From positions 25,260,610-25,324,609 of the forward strand of contig NC_063446.1 of NCBI RefSeq assembly GCF_020379485.1: a stretch of DNA of 64,000 nt, given 5' to 3'. The notes below the pieces were generated by a model. It did not search any database. It saw only the letters and a program-made list of their open reading frames with translations, and was not told the origin of the DNA. This DNA is from Brassica napus (Eukaryota > Streptophyta > Magnoliopsida > Brassicales > Brassicaceae). Position 1 is the stretch's first letter; every line of letters starts with the position of its first letter. The translations under genes and the position numbers were made by a program. Shown here piece by piece: positions 21,301 to 32,340 of the stretch.

Positions 21301-24273
21301 TTATCGTCCTAGAAATTTAAGCTGTAACGTATTGTTTATCTATTCTTTCCTTCTCTCATGCATGTCTAGGTCAGGTTATTCAAGCATTCAGGTCAGATGT
21401 TTGTATTACCGTACATGACTATATTCTATTTATATAATTAGTTCTTACATTCAGGTTGGGTTTTCTCATTCAAACATTTTGCGAACCATCCTACACCGAG
21501 CTAGCTCAAGGCTTCCGCATCTTACTTGGCATAATTATGAGTCTAATCATTTGCTTCGAGGTTCAACAACCCTGGAAAACTCCGGGGACGTCCAGAAAGT
21601 GTTTGTAATGTTTGGAGGAGACACTTCAGAGCGGCAGGTCTCTGTCATGAGCGGAACAAATGTCTGGATGAATCTGCAAAGATTTGCTGATGTAAGTTGA
21701 AAACAATGTACCATTCTGTTATTATGAATCCCAGTTGGCAGTGTCGTTAACCTGTAATCTATAAGCTAAACCGCAGGCACAATAACATTTTTCCTGACTG
21801 GTGATCTTGCTTTTTGCAGCTGAAAGTAACTCCCTGCTTGCTTTCCCCATCACTTAGCAACTCATCTAGTGAATTTCCCGACAAAACCGAATCTGATTTG
21901 GACAACAGAGAAGTCTGGTTATTACCGTAAGTATATTCTCTGACTCCAAGTGGAAATAAGATTTACAGTTGTTGTCTACAGATAAATACAACAACGTTGA
22001 CCTCAAATACAATACTGCATTGATGTGATTTTACGGAGTGGAACAACACATAATGGCAATTCACATGCTTCCATGAAATCATATTAACTTTCCTCAAGTT
22101 AATGCCTTATCCTTCCACATCACCAGTGATTTTATTTCTTCTCAGGTACTCTGTTGTGTTAAGGCACACTGCTGAGGAAATTCTTGCGGAGTGCTTGGAA
22201 GCAATCGAGCCTGATCGGGCTCGGTTTACATCTCGGCTGCAAAAGCAAGTGATGGAGGATCTTATGGATGGTTTGAAGAATCAGAGCTGGTTTGGAGGGT
22301 TTGATATAATAGACGAACTGCCAATTAAATATTCGTTGAGAGAGTGGATCAAGCTTGCCAGTGAAGCTCAAGCAACTGTCTTCATTGCAGGTCAGTGTTA
22401 AAACCGAGAGACTGTAGTGTTTCTTATTTTGTATAAACATTAGCAAATATGATTTAATGAGAGAAATGCTATCAACAAATTAAGTAAAAAGGCCTACTGG
22501 CCAAATGACAAGAACGAAAACAGGAGGGTGATACATTTTTGTTGAGGCAATGTTGATACCCTCCGGAAGCGCTTCTCTTTGTTAAGAGAATGCTTCCATT
22601 CTGTATGCAACTCACATTTATTCGCTGTATCCTAGATGCAATGTTTTTGTGATTAAATTTTCAATGCAATGTGATAGTGCATGGAGGAATTGGGGAAGAT
22701 GGTACACTGCAAGCCTTACTGGAGGATGAAGGAGTTGCTTACACAGGTTCGTTGCAACTTATGGTACAGCACTACGGTTTCTCTTCAGTTTTCCACATCA
22801 AATGTGTTCACCTGTTTGTTTTATATTCCTTCTCCGTGCTTAAAAAAAGGTCCAGGCGTACGAGCTTCAAGAACTTGCATGGACAAGATTATTACATCTC
22901 AGGCTCTTAGTCACGTACGCTTTACAATATACTCTTCAAGCCAATATATTTCAAGACGTGAGTAGTATTCAGTTTAGTATAACAAATTACATTTCTTTTG
23001 GGTTTCTCGCAATGAACAGCTTTCAGAGTTTGGAGTTCATACCATAAGTAAAGACGTGAAGAGAACAGAGGATATTATGCATGAGACCATCTCAAACATT
23101 TGGGATGAATTGATCACCAAGCTTCGGTGTCTGACATTCTGTGTTAAGCCAGCAAGGGATGGATGCTCTACTGGTGTTGCAAGATTATGGTAATCCATAT
23201 TCAGAAGCCTTTTGCCATTCATATTCAATATTTTACTTTTTAATTTTGAACCATTTGTATATATACAGTTCCTCTGAAGACCTTACTGTATATGTACAAG
23301 CTTTAAAAGATTGTCTACCAAGGATTCCTCCAAACACTTTGTCTAAGGTAAAAAAAATACTCAATCTACTAGTACAACCATAAGGCCTTCTTCACTGATA
23401 GTCGCTATATCCACTTGTTTGTAGACACATGGAATGATTGAGATGCCAAATACTACTCCTGAGTACTTGATTTTTGAACCATTTGTTGAGACCGATGAAA
23501 TCGTAGTTTCATCCAAGGCCAAGCAGAAGCTCTCTTGGAAAGGTACGAGGCGGTGGGTAGAGATAACAGTGGGAGTAATCGGAAAACGTGGGTCAATGCG
23601 TTCACTGAATCCGAGTCTTACTGTCAAGGAAAGTGGTGATATATTATCACTCGAGGAGAAGTTCCAGGGTACTCCAACTCGTCTCTTTTTGCTACTTCAT
23701 GTATTTTTATGAAAGTATTAGTCTAATTTGTCTCTTTATTAGGCGGCACTGGCATAAACCTGACTCCACCTCCTCCAACAATCATGAGGTTTCTTACAAA
23801 ACTGTACTATTTTTATAAGATAAGACATGTGTATTAAACCTTACGAGTTATGTGAATTTTCAGTAAGGACGCTTTGGAAAGGTGCAAACAAGGCATTGAG
23901 CTGATTGCGGAAACTCTTGGTCTAGAGGGGTTTTCACGTATAGATGCTTTTGTGCACGTTGAAACCGGAGAGGTACTCTAACATTGCAATCCAATATCAA
24001 TTTTCTGGTTTCTCACAAATGAAGTTGTGCAGGTGCTGGTTATAGAGGTGAACACAGTTCCTGGAATGACTCCTTCCACTGTATTAATCCAACAGGTGAT
24101 ATTTTTTGCATTAATACATATCTTCAAGCCTGTATTTGATAAAGACTCTCATGATACATTGATACGTTTTTGTTTTGTGATTGGAAACTTAATAGGCATT
24201 AGCAGAGCAGCCACCAATGTACCCTCCTCAATTCTTTCGCAAATTGCTCCATCTTGCTACACAGAGAGTTTGA
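18355..24273 (+). CDS. D-alanine-D-alanine ligase family protein, tandem two-domain (942 aa)
   Basis: ATP-grasp ligases of this family join two D-Ala; in moss the enzyme serves plastid peptidoglycan. I read 24 exons: 18355-18675, 19034-19105, 19209-19252, 19334-19445, 19516-19587, 19672-19734, 19851-19928, 20035-20127, 20249-20368, 20482-20565, 20777-20986, 21082-21129, 21455-21691, 21820-21926, 22146-22390, 22678-22746, 22850-22914, 23020-23189, 23269-23347, 23425-23668, 23743-23788, 23864-23972, 24033-24095, 24196-24273. All phases agree: 2829 nt. Residues 1-80 are basic and Ser-rich, like a plastid transit peptide. Domain 1 (about 81-440) has GGPSAERGISL, HGRFGEDG, KPARAGSS and DINLISGMEQ. 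Domain 2 (about 485-940) has GGDTSERQVS, HGGIGEDG, KPARDGCSTG and EVNTVPGMT. It matches the fused plant form (At3g08840 as recalled). No lesion was seen. Confidence 0.93.
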
Positions 24274-25351
24274 GTGACTCAGTTTGAATTTCCATAGAGG
24301 TAAAAAATACATTGTTTTGTCTACTTGATTATTTATATATACAGCATACAAGTTTTGTAGAAGGCTGAATCAGAATTAATGTAATGGTACAATTTCTTCT
24401 GAATCAGGTTTTGATTAAAGATTCGGTTGAATCGAACATGGCTAGGGCCTTGGGAGTTTTGGGACCACTAATGTAAGGTAATAGATAGTGTTGTTGTAAA
24501 CCAAACAAAACGGTTTTTCCTTATCAAATCATTTAACACGCCCCACACAGCTCATGGAAGGAGGACCATCATCTTTGTGCTATCTTTAATTACTTCTAAC
24601 GACAACAACGTACGAATCCCCACACTCTTTCTCTGGAGTTTTAATGCACTGTGATCTAACTCAGACCATCAAAATCCACCGCCCAATATCAGTCCAATAC
24701 TTCCGTTGTTTATTGACATATTAAGACAAGTCTACTCTGTATCCGAATTTATACACGATCCGTTCTGTTCTGATTGGTAAATATTGATTAATCGCAAAAT
24801 CACTGAAAAATTAACCAAGCTGTGAAAAGAAAAAATGAAATTGCAGAAAAAATTAATTGCATATGATAATTTTTTTTCGAATAAATTTTGCGAAATGGTG
24901 GAATACATATGCTAAGTGCCGGTGATGGATCATATTAACATTTCAAGCTGATAAAAAACATTACATACTAAACATTATGAAGCTCTCAATTTGTTTTTAT
25001 GTTGTTTGAATTAAATTCAAGATGTAGCAATCGGTTACTTATGAATTTTCTTTCACAGATTTGTTGCTAATCATTTTTATTACAAACATGGATTTGGAGA
25101 CGGTAAGTGTTCTTTTTGTTGCTGTTGTTACTATCCGTCTGCCATCCGTCTTGAGTTTCACAACTGCAGTATAGTGATAACACAATATCCACAAAATATA
25201 TTTATTTGAAATTGCTAGATACAAAGCAACTGAATCAGGAGGGTTAGATCTTAAATTCTTAATGGGTTGAAGGTAGACATTAAATTCATCCACAACTAAT
25301 TCTTAACCTTGCAATCACTCCTCAACCACCAACGACCAAACTCTTCCCATC
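24274..25351. other. Intergenic spacer between ligase and lipid-transfer genes
   Basis: Contains the ligase 3' UTR, then AT-rich sequence with no supported gene. The open frames on the minus strand at 25039-25574 overlap the promoter and start of the lipid-transfer gene and show no family resemblance. Confidence 0.55.
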
Positions 25352-25359
25352 TATATATA
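25352..25359 (+). promoter_or_regulatory. TATA box of the lipid-transfer gene
   Basis: TATATATA lies 77-84 bases before the ATG at 25436, followed by a CA-rich leader typical of plant 5' UTRs. Position and sequence fit a core promoter; no expression evidence is available here. Confidence 0.7.
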
Positions 25360-25435
25360 CAACCTCTCAATTCTCTAACCAAAGTACACAAACACAAAAC
25401 CCACAAGACCAGAAAAAAAAAAACAGAGAGTAAAC

Positions 25436-25861
25436 ATGAGATCTCTCTTCTTACTAGCCTTGTTCCTAGTTCTTGCTTTTCACCATGGTGAAGCAGCCGT
25501 GACTTGCAACAACGTGGTTGGTGATCTTTACCCTTGCCTCTCCTACGTGATGCAAGGCGGAAACGCTCCATCAACTAACTGCTGCAACGGTGTCAGAACG
25601 CTCAACAGTCAGGCTCAAACCACTGCGGATCGTCAGAGTGTTTGTCGTTGCATCAAAAATGCTATTGGAGGAGCCTCTTACTCTTCAAGCAACCTTAACA
25701 ATGCTCTGTCTTTGCCTGCTAAGTGTGGTGTTAATCTCCCTTTCAGTATCAGCCCTTCCACCAACTGCAACAGGTAAAAAGAACACATCCCTAAAATGAT
25801 TTATTAGGACATGAAGAAAAATCTCAAACACTTATGTCTTCCTTTTTACAGTATCCACTGA
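25436..25861 (+). CDS. LTP6: Non-specific lipid-transfer protein, type 1 (LTP6-like)
   Basis: A small secreted, disulfide-bonded protein that carries lipids in the cell wall or cuticle. Exons are 25436-25773 and 25852-25861; the second has only ten coding bases and supplies Ser-Ile-His and the stop, for 115 residues. The first 20 or so residues are a signal peptide (basic Arg, Leu-rich core, GEA-A cleavage region). The mature part has the eight-cysteine pattern C...C...CC...CXC...C...C. The tiny last exon is typical of plant LTP genes, where the intron falls just before the stop. Closest by recall is Arabidopsis LTP6 (At3g08770), which also fits the gene order. Confidence 0.92.
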
Positions 25862-26644
25862 AATAAGCAGAAGATCCTGAAGGAAGCTACTACTACTACT
25901 ACACTACTACAAGAACTTAGGACATGGCCTGGTAGTAGTAACTACGTTGTTCAGTGATGTATCTTCATCTCTATGTTCTTCAAGGTTCTAATAAAAATTA
26001 CAACATGCTATGAGATCAAACCAAAATATATAACTCCAACAGACTATTATTATCAAAATGGATTAAAGTTTCGACCAAATATGAAAACATTCCAACATAC
26101 TATTATCAAAATGGAATATAATTTCGACCAAACATGCAAACATTCGTTATGTTTTGCTACTAGCCAAAAATCCACTGCGAAGTGAACTAGCATGTACAAA
26201 ATCAGGACATTAATTAAACGTATATACAGTAAACTCAAACGACACAAATTCAATACTTTATACTCTATGTCGTTTCTTATCATGCTTGTTAAACCCTTGT
26301 GGTCGCTTCTTTCTCAGCATATATATATTGGGTTTTTTTACCTTACCTTTTAACAAAAATGTTATCTAGTTAGGAGGATACATGGAAGAGTCTAAAACAT
26401 GAAACCTATTTTTATATTTGATTTTGTGAGATCTTGTTAGAAAGAGTGGAAGAATTGTTTTAATGGAGAACAAAAGAGTAAACTATTGAACCAGAGCAAA
26501 AAACATTGACCTTTAGATAGAGACGTTTCCAAAATATAATATTGGGGGATAAGATTCATGACATCTTTCACATATTTTACATCCATTGATGAGAACACAA
26601 AAGACTCTTTCAAACACTTTTCCACCGCGAAGAAGGGTGCGTCG
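25862..26644. other. Spacer between LTP and thioredoxin genes (tail to tail)
   Basis: Holds the two 3' UTRs and a short tandem repeat (26042-26150). The open frames here are AT-rich and carry no recognised domain. Confidence 0.55.
26042..26150. repeat. Imperfect tandem duplication, about 50-57 bp unit
   Basis: Two adjacent copies share ACTATTATCAAAATGGA, TTTCGACCAAA and ACATTC in the same order. One starts near 26042 and one near 26099. Small indels separate them, so the duplication is not recent. Confidence 0.75.
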
Positions 26645-27339
26645 TCAAGGCCGTTGTGGATTTTCAGGTACAGAGTCAAGGATGGAAGTAACCTTCTTCT
26701 GTAGCTCAGGCTTGTTAGCCCCGACAAGCTTGCCTATTTGCTGACCATTCTTTAGAAAAAAGAATGTTGGTGTTGCCTTTATGTCCCATGATGAGCTAAA
26801 ATCCTACATATATATCACAAAATAAAACAAAAAATTGAGGTTTAGTTGAAGATCATGTGAAAAAGATGATCAATGGTGGGACTTACGCTGAGTTCATCAA
26901 CATCAACAACAAGGAACATAATAGAAGGATGTTTCTCAGAGAGCTCGATGTAAAACGGTGCCACGACCTTACAAGGACCACACCAAGTCGCGCTGAAGTT
27001 TGCAATCACCTGTTTAAGACAAGAAGGTTCATGAGATTTAGAAAACACACAAACAACACTCCATATTAAGAATTTAAGAAGGGGAAGAAATTACAATTTT
27101 GCCATCACGACCAGCTTCAGCTAGTTTCTCGTCCCAGCTCTCTTTTGTTGTGATCAGATGAACGTTGCCACCGGAAAAATCAACGTTGTGGATTGAATCA
27201 TCGTCTTCTTTGCACTATACCATGGCATAATAAACAACAAAAAGAAAAAAAAATTCAATAATTTTATTCATGCGACAAGAAGCAAGGAAAAAAACAAACA
27301 AAGGGTTTCATGTCGTACCTTAGAGACACAGCTTCCCAT
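26645..27339 (-). CDS. TRXH9: Thioredoxin h9 (140 aa)
   Basis: A disulfide reductase of the h class, subgroup with an N-terminal extension. Exons on the minus strand are 27319-27339, 27095-27214, 26887-27009 and 26645-26803 (423 nt). The first exon encodes only MGSCVSK: Gly2 is a myristoylation site and Cys4 a likely palmitoylation site, which in Arabidopsis h9 attach the protein to the plasma membrane and affect movement between cells. The catalytic motif WCGPC lies in exon 3 ([13 protein letters not shown]). The cis-proline region is KATPTF in exon 4, and the protein ends with a Pro-rich tail. Length equals the Arabidopsis protein (At3g08710 as recalled). The open frame around 27419-27649 is upstream sequence and does not encode it. 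Confidence 0.94.
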
Positions 27340-27881
27340 CGAATTGTCTGAAACACAAAGTCGATTTCTTTTTTGTTTTATTGCAAGTCCCTACCATGAA
27401 AGGAAAGAGAGGAAACTTTCAGTTCATCGAATTTCGGAGAAAAAAAACGTTAAAAAAAATGAAAATTTGTAAAGAGTAAAGCGATTCCAAACGTACCACG
27501 GGAATCTGAAACGGTAACAACGGAGACCTTTTGGAGTTTTGGATGCGATCAGAGAGGCTAAAGGTTGAAGATTTTTGACAGAGAAAACGTAGAGAGAGAG
27601 AGAATGAAAAATCAAAGGAAGAACGGCGTCGTAACGGGGACGCTACCAAATTAGAGGAGTCGTTACTCGTTGATTGGAGATGAAGCTCTTCCTCCTCCTC
27701 CCATTATGATTTGACCCCGTCAGACCCAATGCCCCCCTACACTTCTCCATAATTACAGTTTTACCCTTTTCTCTCCACATTTTTTTCTCTGTGGTTAAAA
27801 AATCGATGAATAAAGATTTAAAGGTCTTAACTAGATTCTCGCGGTGTAATTTTTGTTTTACATTTTTTTAGAAATTTAATA
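27340..27881. other. Thioredoxin h9 upstream region
   Basis: 5' UTR and promoter of the minus-strand thioredoxin gene. It contains a GA/CT-rich part near 27560-27610 and ends at the MULE target duplication AATTTAATA (27873-27881). No gene seen. Confidence 0.55.
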
Positions 27882-28639
27882 AAGAAATGGCTTTAGATAG
27901 ATCCAAACCAAGTTTTTCTTTCCAAACTAGCACTCAAGGTTCAAAATCACAAAAATGAGTTTCATTTAATGAGATCATTTTACCCTTATGCCCATTTCCT
28001 CCTCTCTGACTAATTAAATTAAAACAAAAAATTGAAACTAGAATTTCAAAATCGACGTCGTCTCTGACTCTGGGCATCGTCTCTTTGACCCTCGACGTCG
28101 TCTTTCATCCCCGACATCATCATTTTCGGCGTAACTCATATCCATCGCCATTATCTCCGCCGTCGGTCATTTCCTCCGCCATTTTCTCTGCCGTCATCAT
28201 CTTTGTTTGTTTTCCTCAGATTCAATCGTTGCTCCGCTGTCTCAATTATACTTTTGATTTCATTGTATTAAAGGTATCTCATATCAATGTTATTTTTTCA
28301 ATTTTCAATTTGATGTTTGGAGTTGTCTTCTTGTGAATCGGGCTGTTAAGCTTTAAGCTTGTGACGATTTGTTTTTATTTTAGCTCAGATACGAAATCCT
28401 TATTCTATGATACATTGACATTAGCAAACTTTATTATCAGATTGTTTGAAGCTTTTCGTTTGATATGTAATGATGTTATTAGCTTCTGCTGAGAGGCAAT
28501 TAATCTGAAATAGTATTTTATCGTTGTTCTCTTTGATTGAAATAGTTGTATAAACAACTTTTTAACATATTTTTGAGTTTTTCTTGTGATTTTTTTTAAC
28601 AGATTATGGCTGAAGTTTTTTTGTGTCTGTAGACAATGG

Positions 28640-28930
28640 AGCTCAAAAGAATCTCTCCAGTGGGAGTTTGATGTTGATACGAATAAGAATGCATTTTTCA
28701 TTTACATAGAAGAAGATCTTCAGTACAAAGATTTGATGAAGATTGGCTCCGAAGATTTTAGTATTAAAGAGGAAGAAATAAGTTTGAGTTATGGGATTTC
28801 GTTGGACTTGAAGAGTATTGTTGAAGGTTTTCCCCCAATCTCCATAGGAAATACTCGCCAGCTCAAAAGTTTCATCGGCAAGATTAGAGCATTTGATGGA
28901 ACATGTCGGTTGTGTGTTAAGGTTTGTATG
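28640..28930 (+). pseudogene. MULE transposase N-terminal domain fragment
   Basis: It begins after a splice-acceptor-like TGTCTGTAG. The frame reads WEFDVDTNKNAFFIYIEED, ISLSYGISLDL and NTRQLKSFIGK, ending CRLCVKV. This pattern (WEF-VD..., ELSY-like strand, R-LQ-F, LCV) is the PB1-like N-terminal domain common to Arabidopsis and Brassica MULE proteins. The frame stops at 28943 and no zinc-finger, SWIM or DDE part follows. Assigned by pattern recognition, so the family is probable and not certain. Confidence 0.55.
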
Positions 28931-29189
28931 ATTTTCTTCAACTAAATTGTACTAAAGTTTACTCCAAATCTAAAAAAAAGTTCATTTGAGCATATACCTG
29001 TGGTGTCACATTTAGGGAAAAAACTTGAGTATGAGCATCAGGTGCCTCATTCAATTGCTCTTTCTCAATCTGCAAAAAATCAGGAAGGCCATCATGAATA
29101 TGTACAAGAGCTTCCAAACATTGCTTCTAAACACACAAACTGTTAAAACAGTACTTTGAGCACATACGTGTTGTGCCAAGTTAGGAGAA

Positions 29190-29852
29190 TAAACCTGAGT
29201 CTCAATCTGTTGAGACAATGGAGATGCAGGTGATTCATTCAATGGCTCCTGCAAAAACCATCAGGAAGGCATTCCAGAACATGTTCAAAACCTTCCAAAA
29301 ATTCCACATCTTTTAAAGTCCTCTCAGCAGCTTAATAACAGGTCCCATAAACGTCCTTCAGATTCTGTCAAACTCTTCTGGCTTGATAATAGGCGGACCT
29401 GTCTTGATATAAGCAGCGGTCGAGTATTGGTTTATTGTCACTTTTGGCTTTGGCTCTGATCCAATAGGATGCTTGAGTTTAGGCAGAGCTAGTAATTCAG
29501 GTATTGAATCTCTCATCATGTTCCTGTCCTGCGTCACCAAGCTAAAAAAAAAGTTCAAATTTTCTAGTATCAAATTTTCTGGAAAGCTGTCCTGAAACTA
29601 TGGAAGTCCTTCCAAAAACTAAAAGAAAAAAAACAGACAAATTTTCACAGGCAAACTCATCACAGTCTCACTTTGCATAGCATCAATAGAAAAGGTTAAT
29701 TTTGTGCAGCTAATAAGAGAAAGAGAGTAAATGGAATCATCGCAGAAGCTTAGCTTGTATGTACTTAAAAAAACTCAAGAAAACAATAGTTTATAGTTTA
29801 TATGATGCTAATGTAACAATGATAATCTATAAGAACACAAAACAAACTCTTC
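29190..29852. repeat. Internal direct repeat of the MULE, copy 1
   Basis: About 660 bp nearly identical to 29941-30609, with a period of about 753 bp. On the minus strand each copy contains a segment bounded by AG and GT that reads EPLNESPASPLSQQIETQ-like residues, plus a second segment (SIPELLALPKLKHPIG...PEEFDRI). A shorter, more diverged relative of the first segment occurs just before, around 29030-29190. No domain was recognised. Confidence 0.88.
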
Positions 29853-29940
29853 TAGCTCATCTCACACACATAGTTTTCAGACAGTATAATATCACCCAAA
29901 TTCCAAGGACCTTTCAAACGATGGAAAACAAACTCAAGAA

Positions 29941-30609
29941 TAAACATGAGTCTCAACTTGTTGAGACAGTGGAGATGCGTGTGATCCATCCAATGGCTCC
30001 TGCAAAAACAATCAGAAAGGCATTCCAGAACATGTTCAAAACCTTCCAAAAATTCAACATCTTTTAAAGTCCTCTCAGCAGCTTGATAACAGGTCCCATA
30101 AACGTCCTTCAAATTCTGTCAAACTCTTATGGCTTGATAATAGGCGGACTTGTCTTGATATAAGCAGCGATCGAGTATTGGTTTATTGTCACTTTTGGCT
30201 TTGGCTCTGATCCAATAGGATGCTTGAGTACATGCAGAGCTAGTAATTCAGGTATTGAATCTCTCATCATGTTCCTGTCCTGCGTCACCAAGCTAAAAAA
30301 AAAAGTTCAAATTTTCTAGTATTGAATTTTCTGGAAAGTTGTCCTGAAACTATGGAAGTCCTTCCAGAAACTTAAAGAAAAAAAACAGACAAGTTTTCAC
30401 AAGCAAACTCATCACAGTCTCACTTTGCATAGCATCAATAGAAAAGGTTAATTTTGCGCAGCTAATAAGAGAAAGAGAGTAAATAGAATCATCGCAGAAG
30501 CTTAGCTTGTGTGTACTTAAAAAAAACTCAAGAAAACAATAGTTTATAGTCTATACGATGCTAATGTAACAATGATAATCTATAAGAACACAAAACAAAC
30601 TATTCTAGC
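29941..30609. repeat. Internal direct repeat of the MULE, copy 2
   Basis: The second copy. Differences from copy 1 are scattered single bases and one-base changes in A runs, so the duplication postdates most other decay of the element. It joins the Agenet-like fragment on its right side. Confidence 0.88.
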
Positions 30610-30810
30610 ACTGCACCAGTCGTCATTGTGGTATACCTCCACGTTATCCATCAGTTCCAAACATTTCGTCTCTTTAAGTTTCTCAGATGGTGGTTGAAGA
30701 CGGATTCTGTCATCCTGAAGTCTCTTTGTCTTTTTCATTTTGTCCTGAAACAGTGTTGAGTATTCAACATTTACCATCTCAACTCCATTACGCATATCTG
30801 TCTTCAACAC
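30580..30810 (-). pseudogene. Agenet-domain-like fragment
   Basis: The minus-strand frame reads VNVEYSTLFQDKMKKTKRLQDDRIRLQPPSEK followed by LMDNVEVYHNDDWCSARI. This resembles the end of one Agenet repeat (VEY-T...DRIRP-PP) and the start of the next (D-VEV---D-W--ARI), as in plant Agenet/DUF724 proteins that bind histone tails. It is bounded by splice-like sites. The rest of the gene is not present. The identification rests on this short pattern. Confidence 0.5.
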
Positions 30811-30999
30811 ATTTCCTGGAAAACTATCGGATTTTCTGGAAAACTATCCTGAAACTGCGAAACGCCTTCCAGAAGATGAAAGATAAAAAAAAATTCCACA
30901 AGTTTTCACAAGCAAAACACTCACAAACACAAGCAAATCCCACATAATCAACATAATCAACAGAATCAACTTTATGTTGAAAAGAACATAATACATTAC

Positions 31000-31192
31000 C
31001 TCAAAAGCTTGTGTTCCCAATGATGATGACAAAGAAGCTGGTGCTTTTTGAACAAGACAGACTTGAGAACAGACCAGCTACGATGCATGCAAGGAGAAAG
31101 GCAGCAGAAAGGTAAACCAAGGCAAAGGTTGGATCAGATGGATACTTGAAGATAACCACTCCCTTTCCGTTTATTGGAGTCCCAGATGCAAG
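31000..31192 (-). pseudogene. Exon-like segment with a membrane-spanning stretch, unrecognised
   Basis: Bounded by a splice-acceptor-like GTCGTAG and a donor-like GAG/GTAATG. The open frame reads GTPINGKGVVIFKYPSD, then a hydrophobic run (LVYLSAAFLLACIVAGLF), then SCSKSTSFF, with a stop inside the segment. It looks like an exon from a small membrane protein, but I do not recognise the family. It lies in the same orientation as the Agenet-like fragment and may belong to the same chimeric transcript. Confidence 0.4.
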
Positions 31193-32340
31193 CTACGACA
31201 AAAAATGAAACCCAAAGAACATAAACAAATCTTACAATAGCATATGGAAACCAATCAGGAAAGATATCCTGAAAACAATTTCAAACTTCCGGAAATCAAA
31301 TTAGCAACAAAAAGAGCTCGAAATATCAAAGAAACATCATAAACAAACAACGAACATGGTCATGAATGGAATCATGAGCCTACCAACGAAAGAGTAGTGT
31401 AATAGATCAAGACATAATGAAAGAGCTACAACTTTCACCAGTTTCGACTTAAGCTGGCATCAACATAATTGTACAAAATTCTCCTAATGAGCAAAGTTAA
31501 TCTCATTTCAGACGCATCCCTACTAACGACTAATTCACTACACAACTCAGTTTAAGATACTATAATCTAACAGCTGCTAACCTGATTTTAGAGGAACAAG
31601 AGAATTTAAACATCAAAACAGAGGTTTGAAACGGTGTCATATCACCTAGTCTAACCAAATGACACAATAAGACTCAATAAAAAAAAATCTGAATATGAAA
31701 CAGTTAAAGCTTGATAAGAGAAGAAATAGAAACATAAAACATTCAAAACACTAAGTAAATTTCAAGTCGAAAACACAAAGTAAAATTGTACTTTTTCTTC
31801 ATAAACCATTGATAATAACGATTAAAGCATAAGAAAAAAGCTACAATTTTTGTGTGTGTTCTTAACTATGAAATTCTAAAAACTTTAGATTAACAAGAGA
31901 ACTATAACAAAACGAAGAACAACACACACCACTCAGCTAAAGCAATATCAAATTGGAACAAATTATCAACAAAAAGAACTCGGAACATCAAATATTCAAA
32001 CAACAAATCGAAATCCCCAAATAGGAAACCCTAAGAAGAGGAATCATACCTTGGAGAGTCGAATCTTCGTGAGATGATCACAGGAAATGATAAAACGAAA
32101 TCAGAGGGTGTCGCCACCGTCGCGTCGCGTCGAAGAGATCGAGAAAGAGAATCGCCGTCGCGTTGCGTGAGAGAGAGGCGGTTCTGATTTTTTTCTTTTC
32201 TTTTTTGTTTGTTTAGTTAATTTTAAAACAAGGGTATTAGAGACATTTTGCCCATTAATGAATGTCATTTTTGTGATTTTCTCCTTCTGGTGCTATTTTG
32301 GAGACAAAAACTTCAAAAGTGTCATTATGGAGAATTGCCC

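Larger units (their letters stand above)
27882..32340. mobile_element. MULE-type transposon carrying gene fragments (possible Pack-MULE)
   Basis: The element is flanked by a perfect 9-bp direct repeat AATTTAATA at 27873-27881 and 32341-32349, the length made by Mutator transposases. The ends are inverted repeats of at least about 100 bp. Left (27882-28015) and the reverse complement of right (about 32215-32340) share AGTTTTT, TAGCAC and AAAATCACAAAAATGA in the same order and spacing. Inside are a plus-strand MULE N-terminal domain fragment, a 0.66-kb direct duplication, a minus-strand Agenet-like fragment and a membrane-like exon. No catalytic MULE transposase domain was found, so it is non-autonomous. 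Several AG/GT-bordered exon-like segments suggest captured host sequence. Confidence 0.85.

Noticed and set aside
29951..30120. LINE or hAT origin of the duplicated 0.66-kb block
   Set aside because: No poly-A tail, target duplication or inverted ends at the block borders; it lies wholly inside the MULE.
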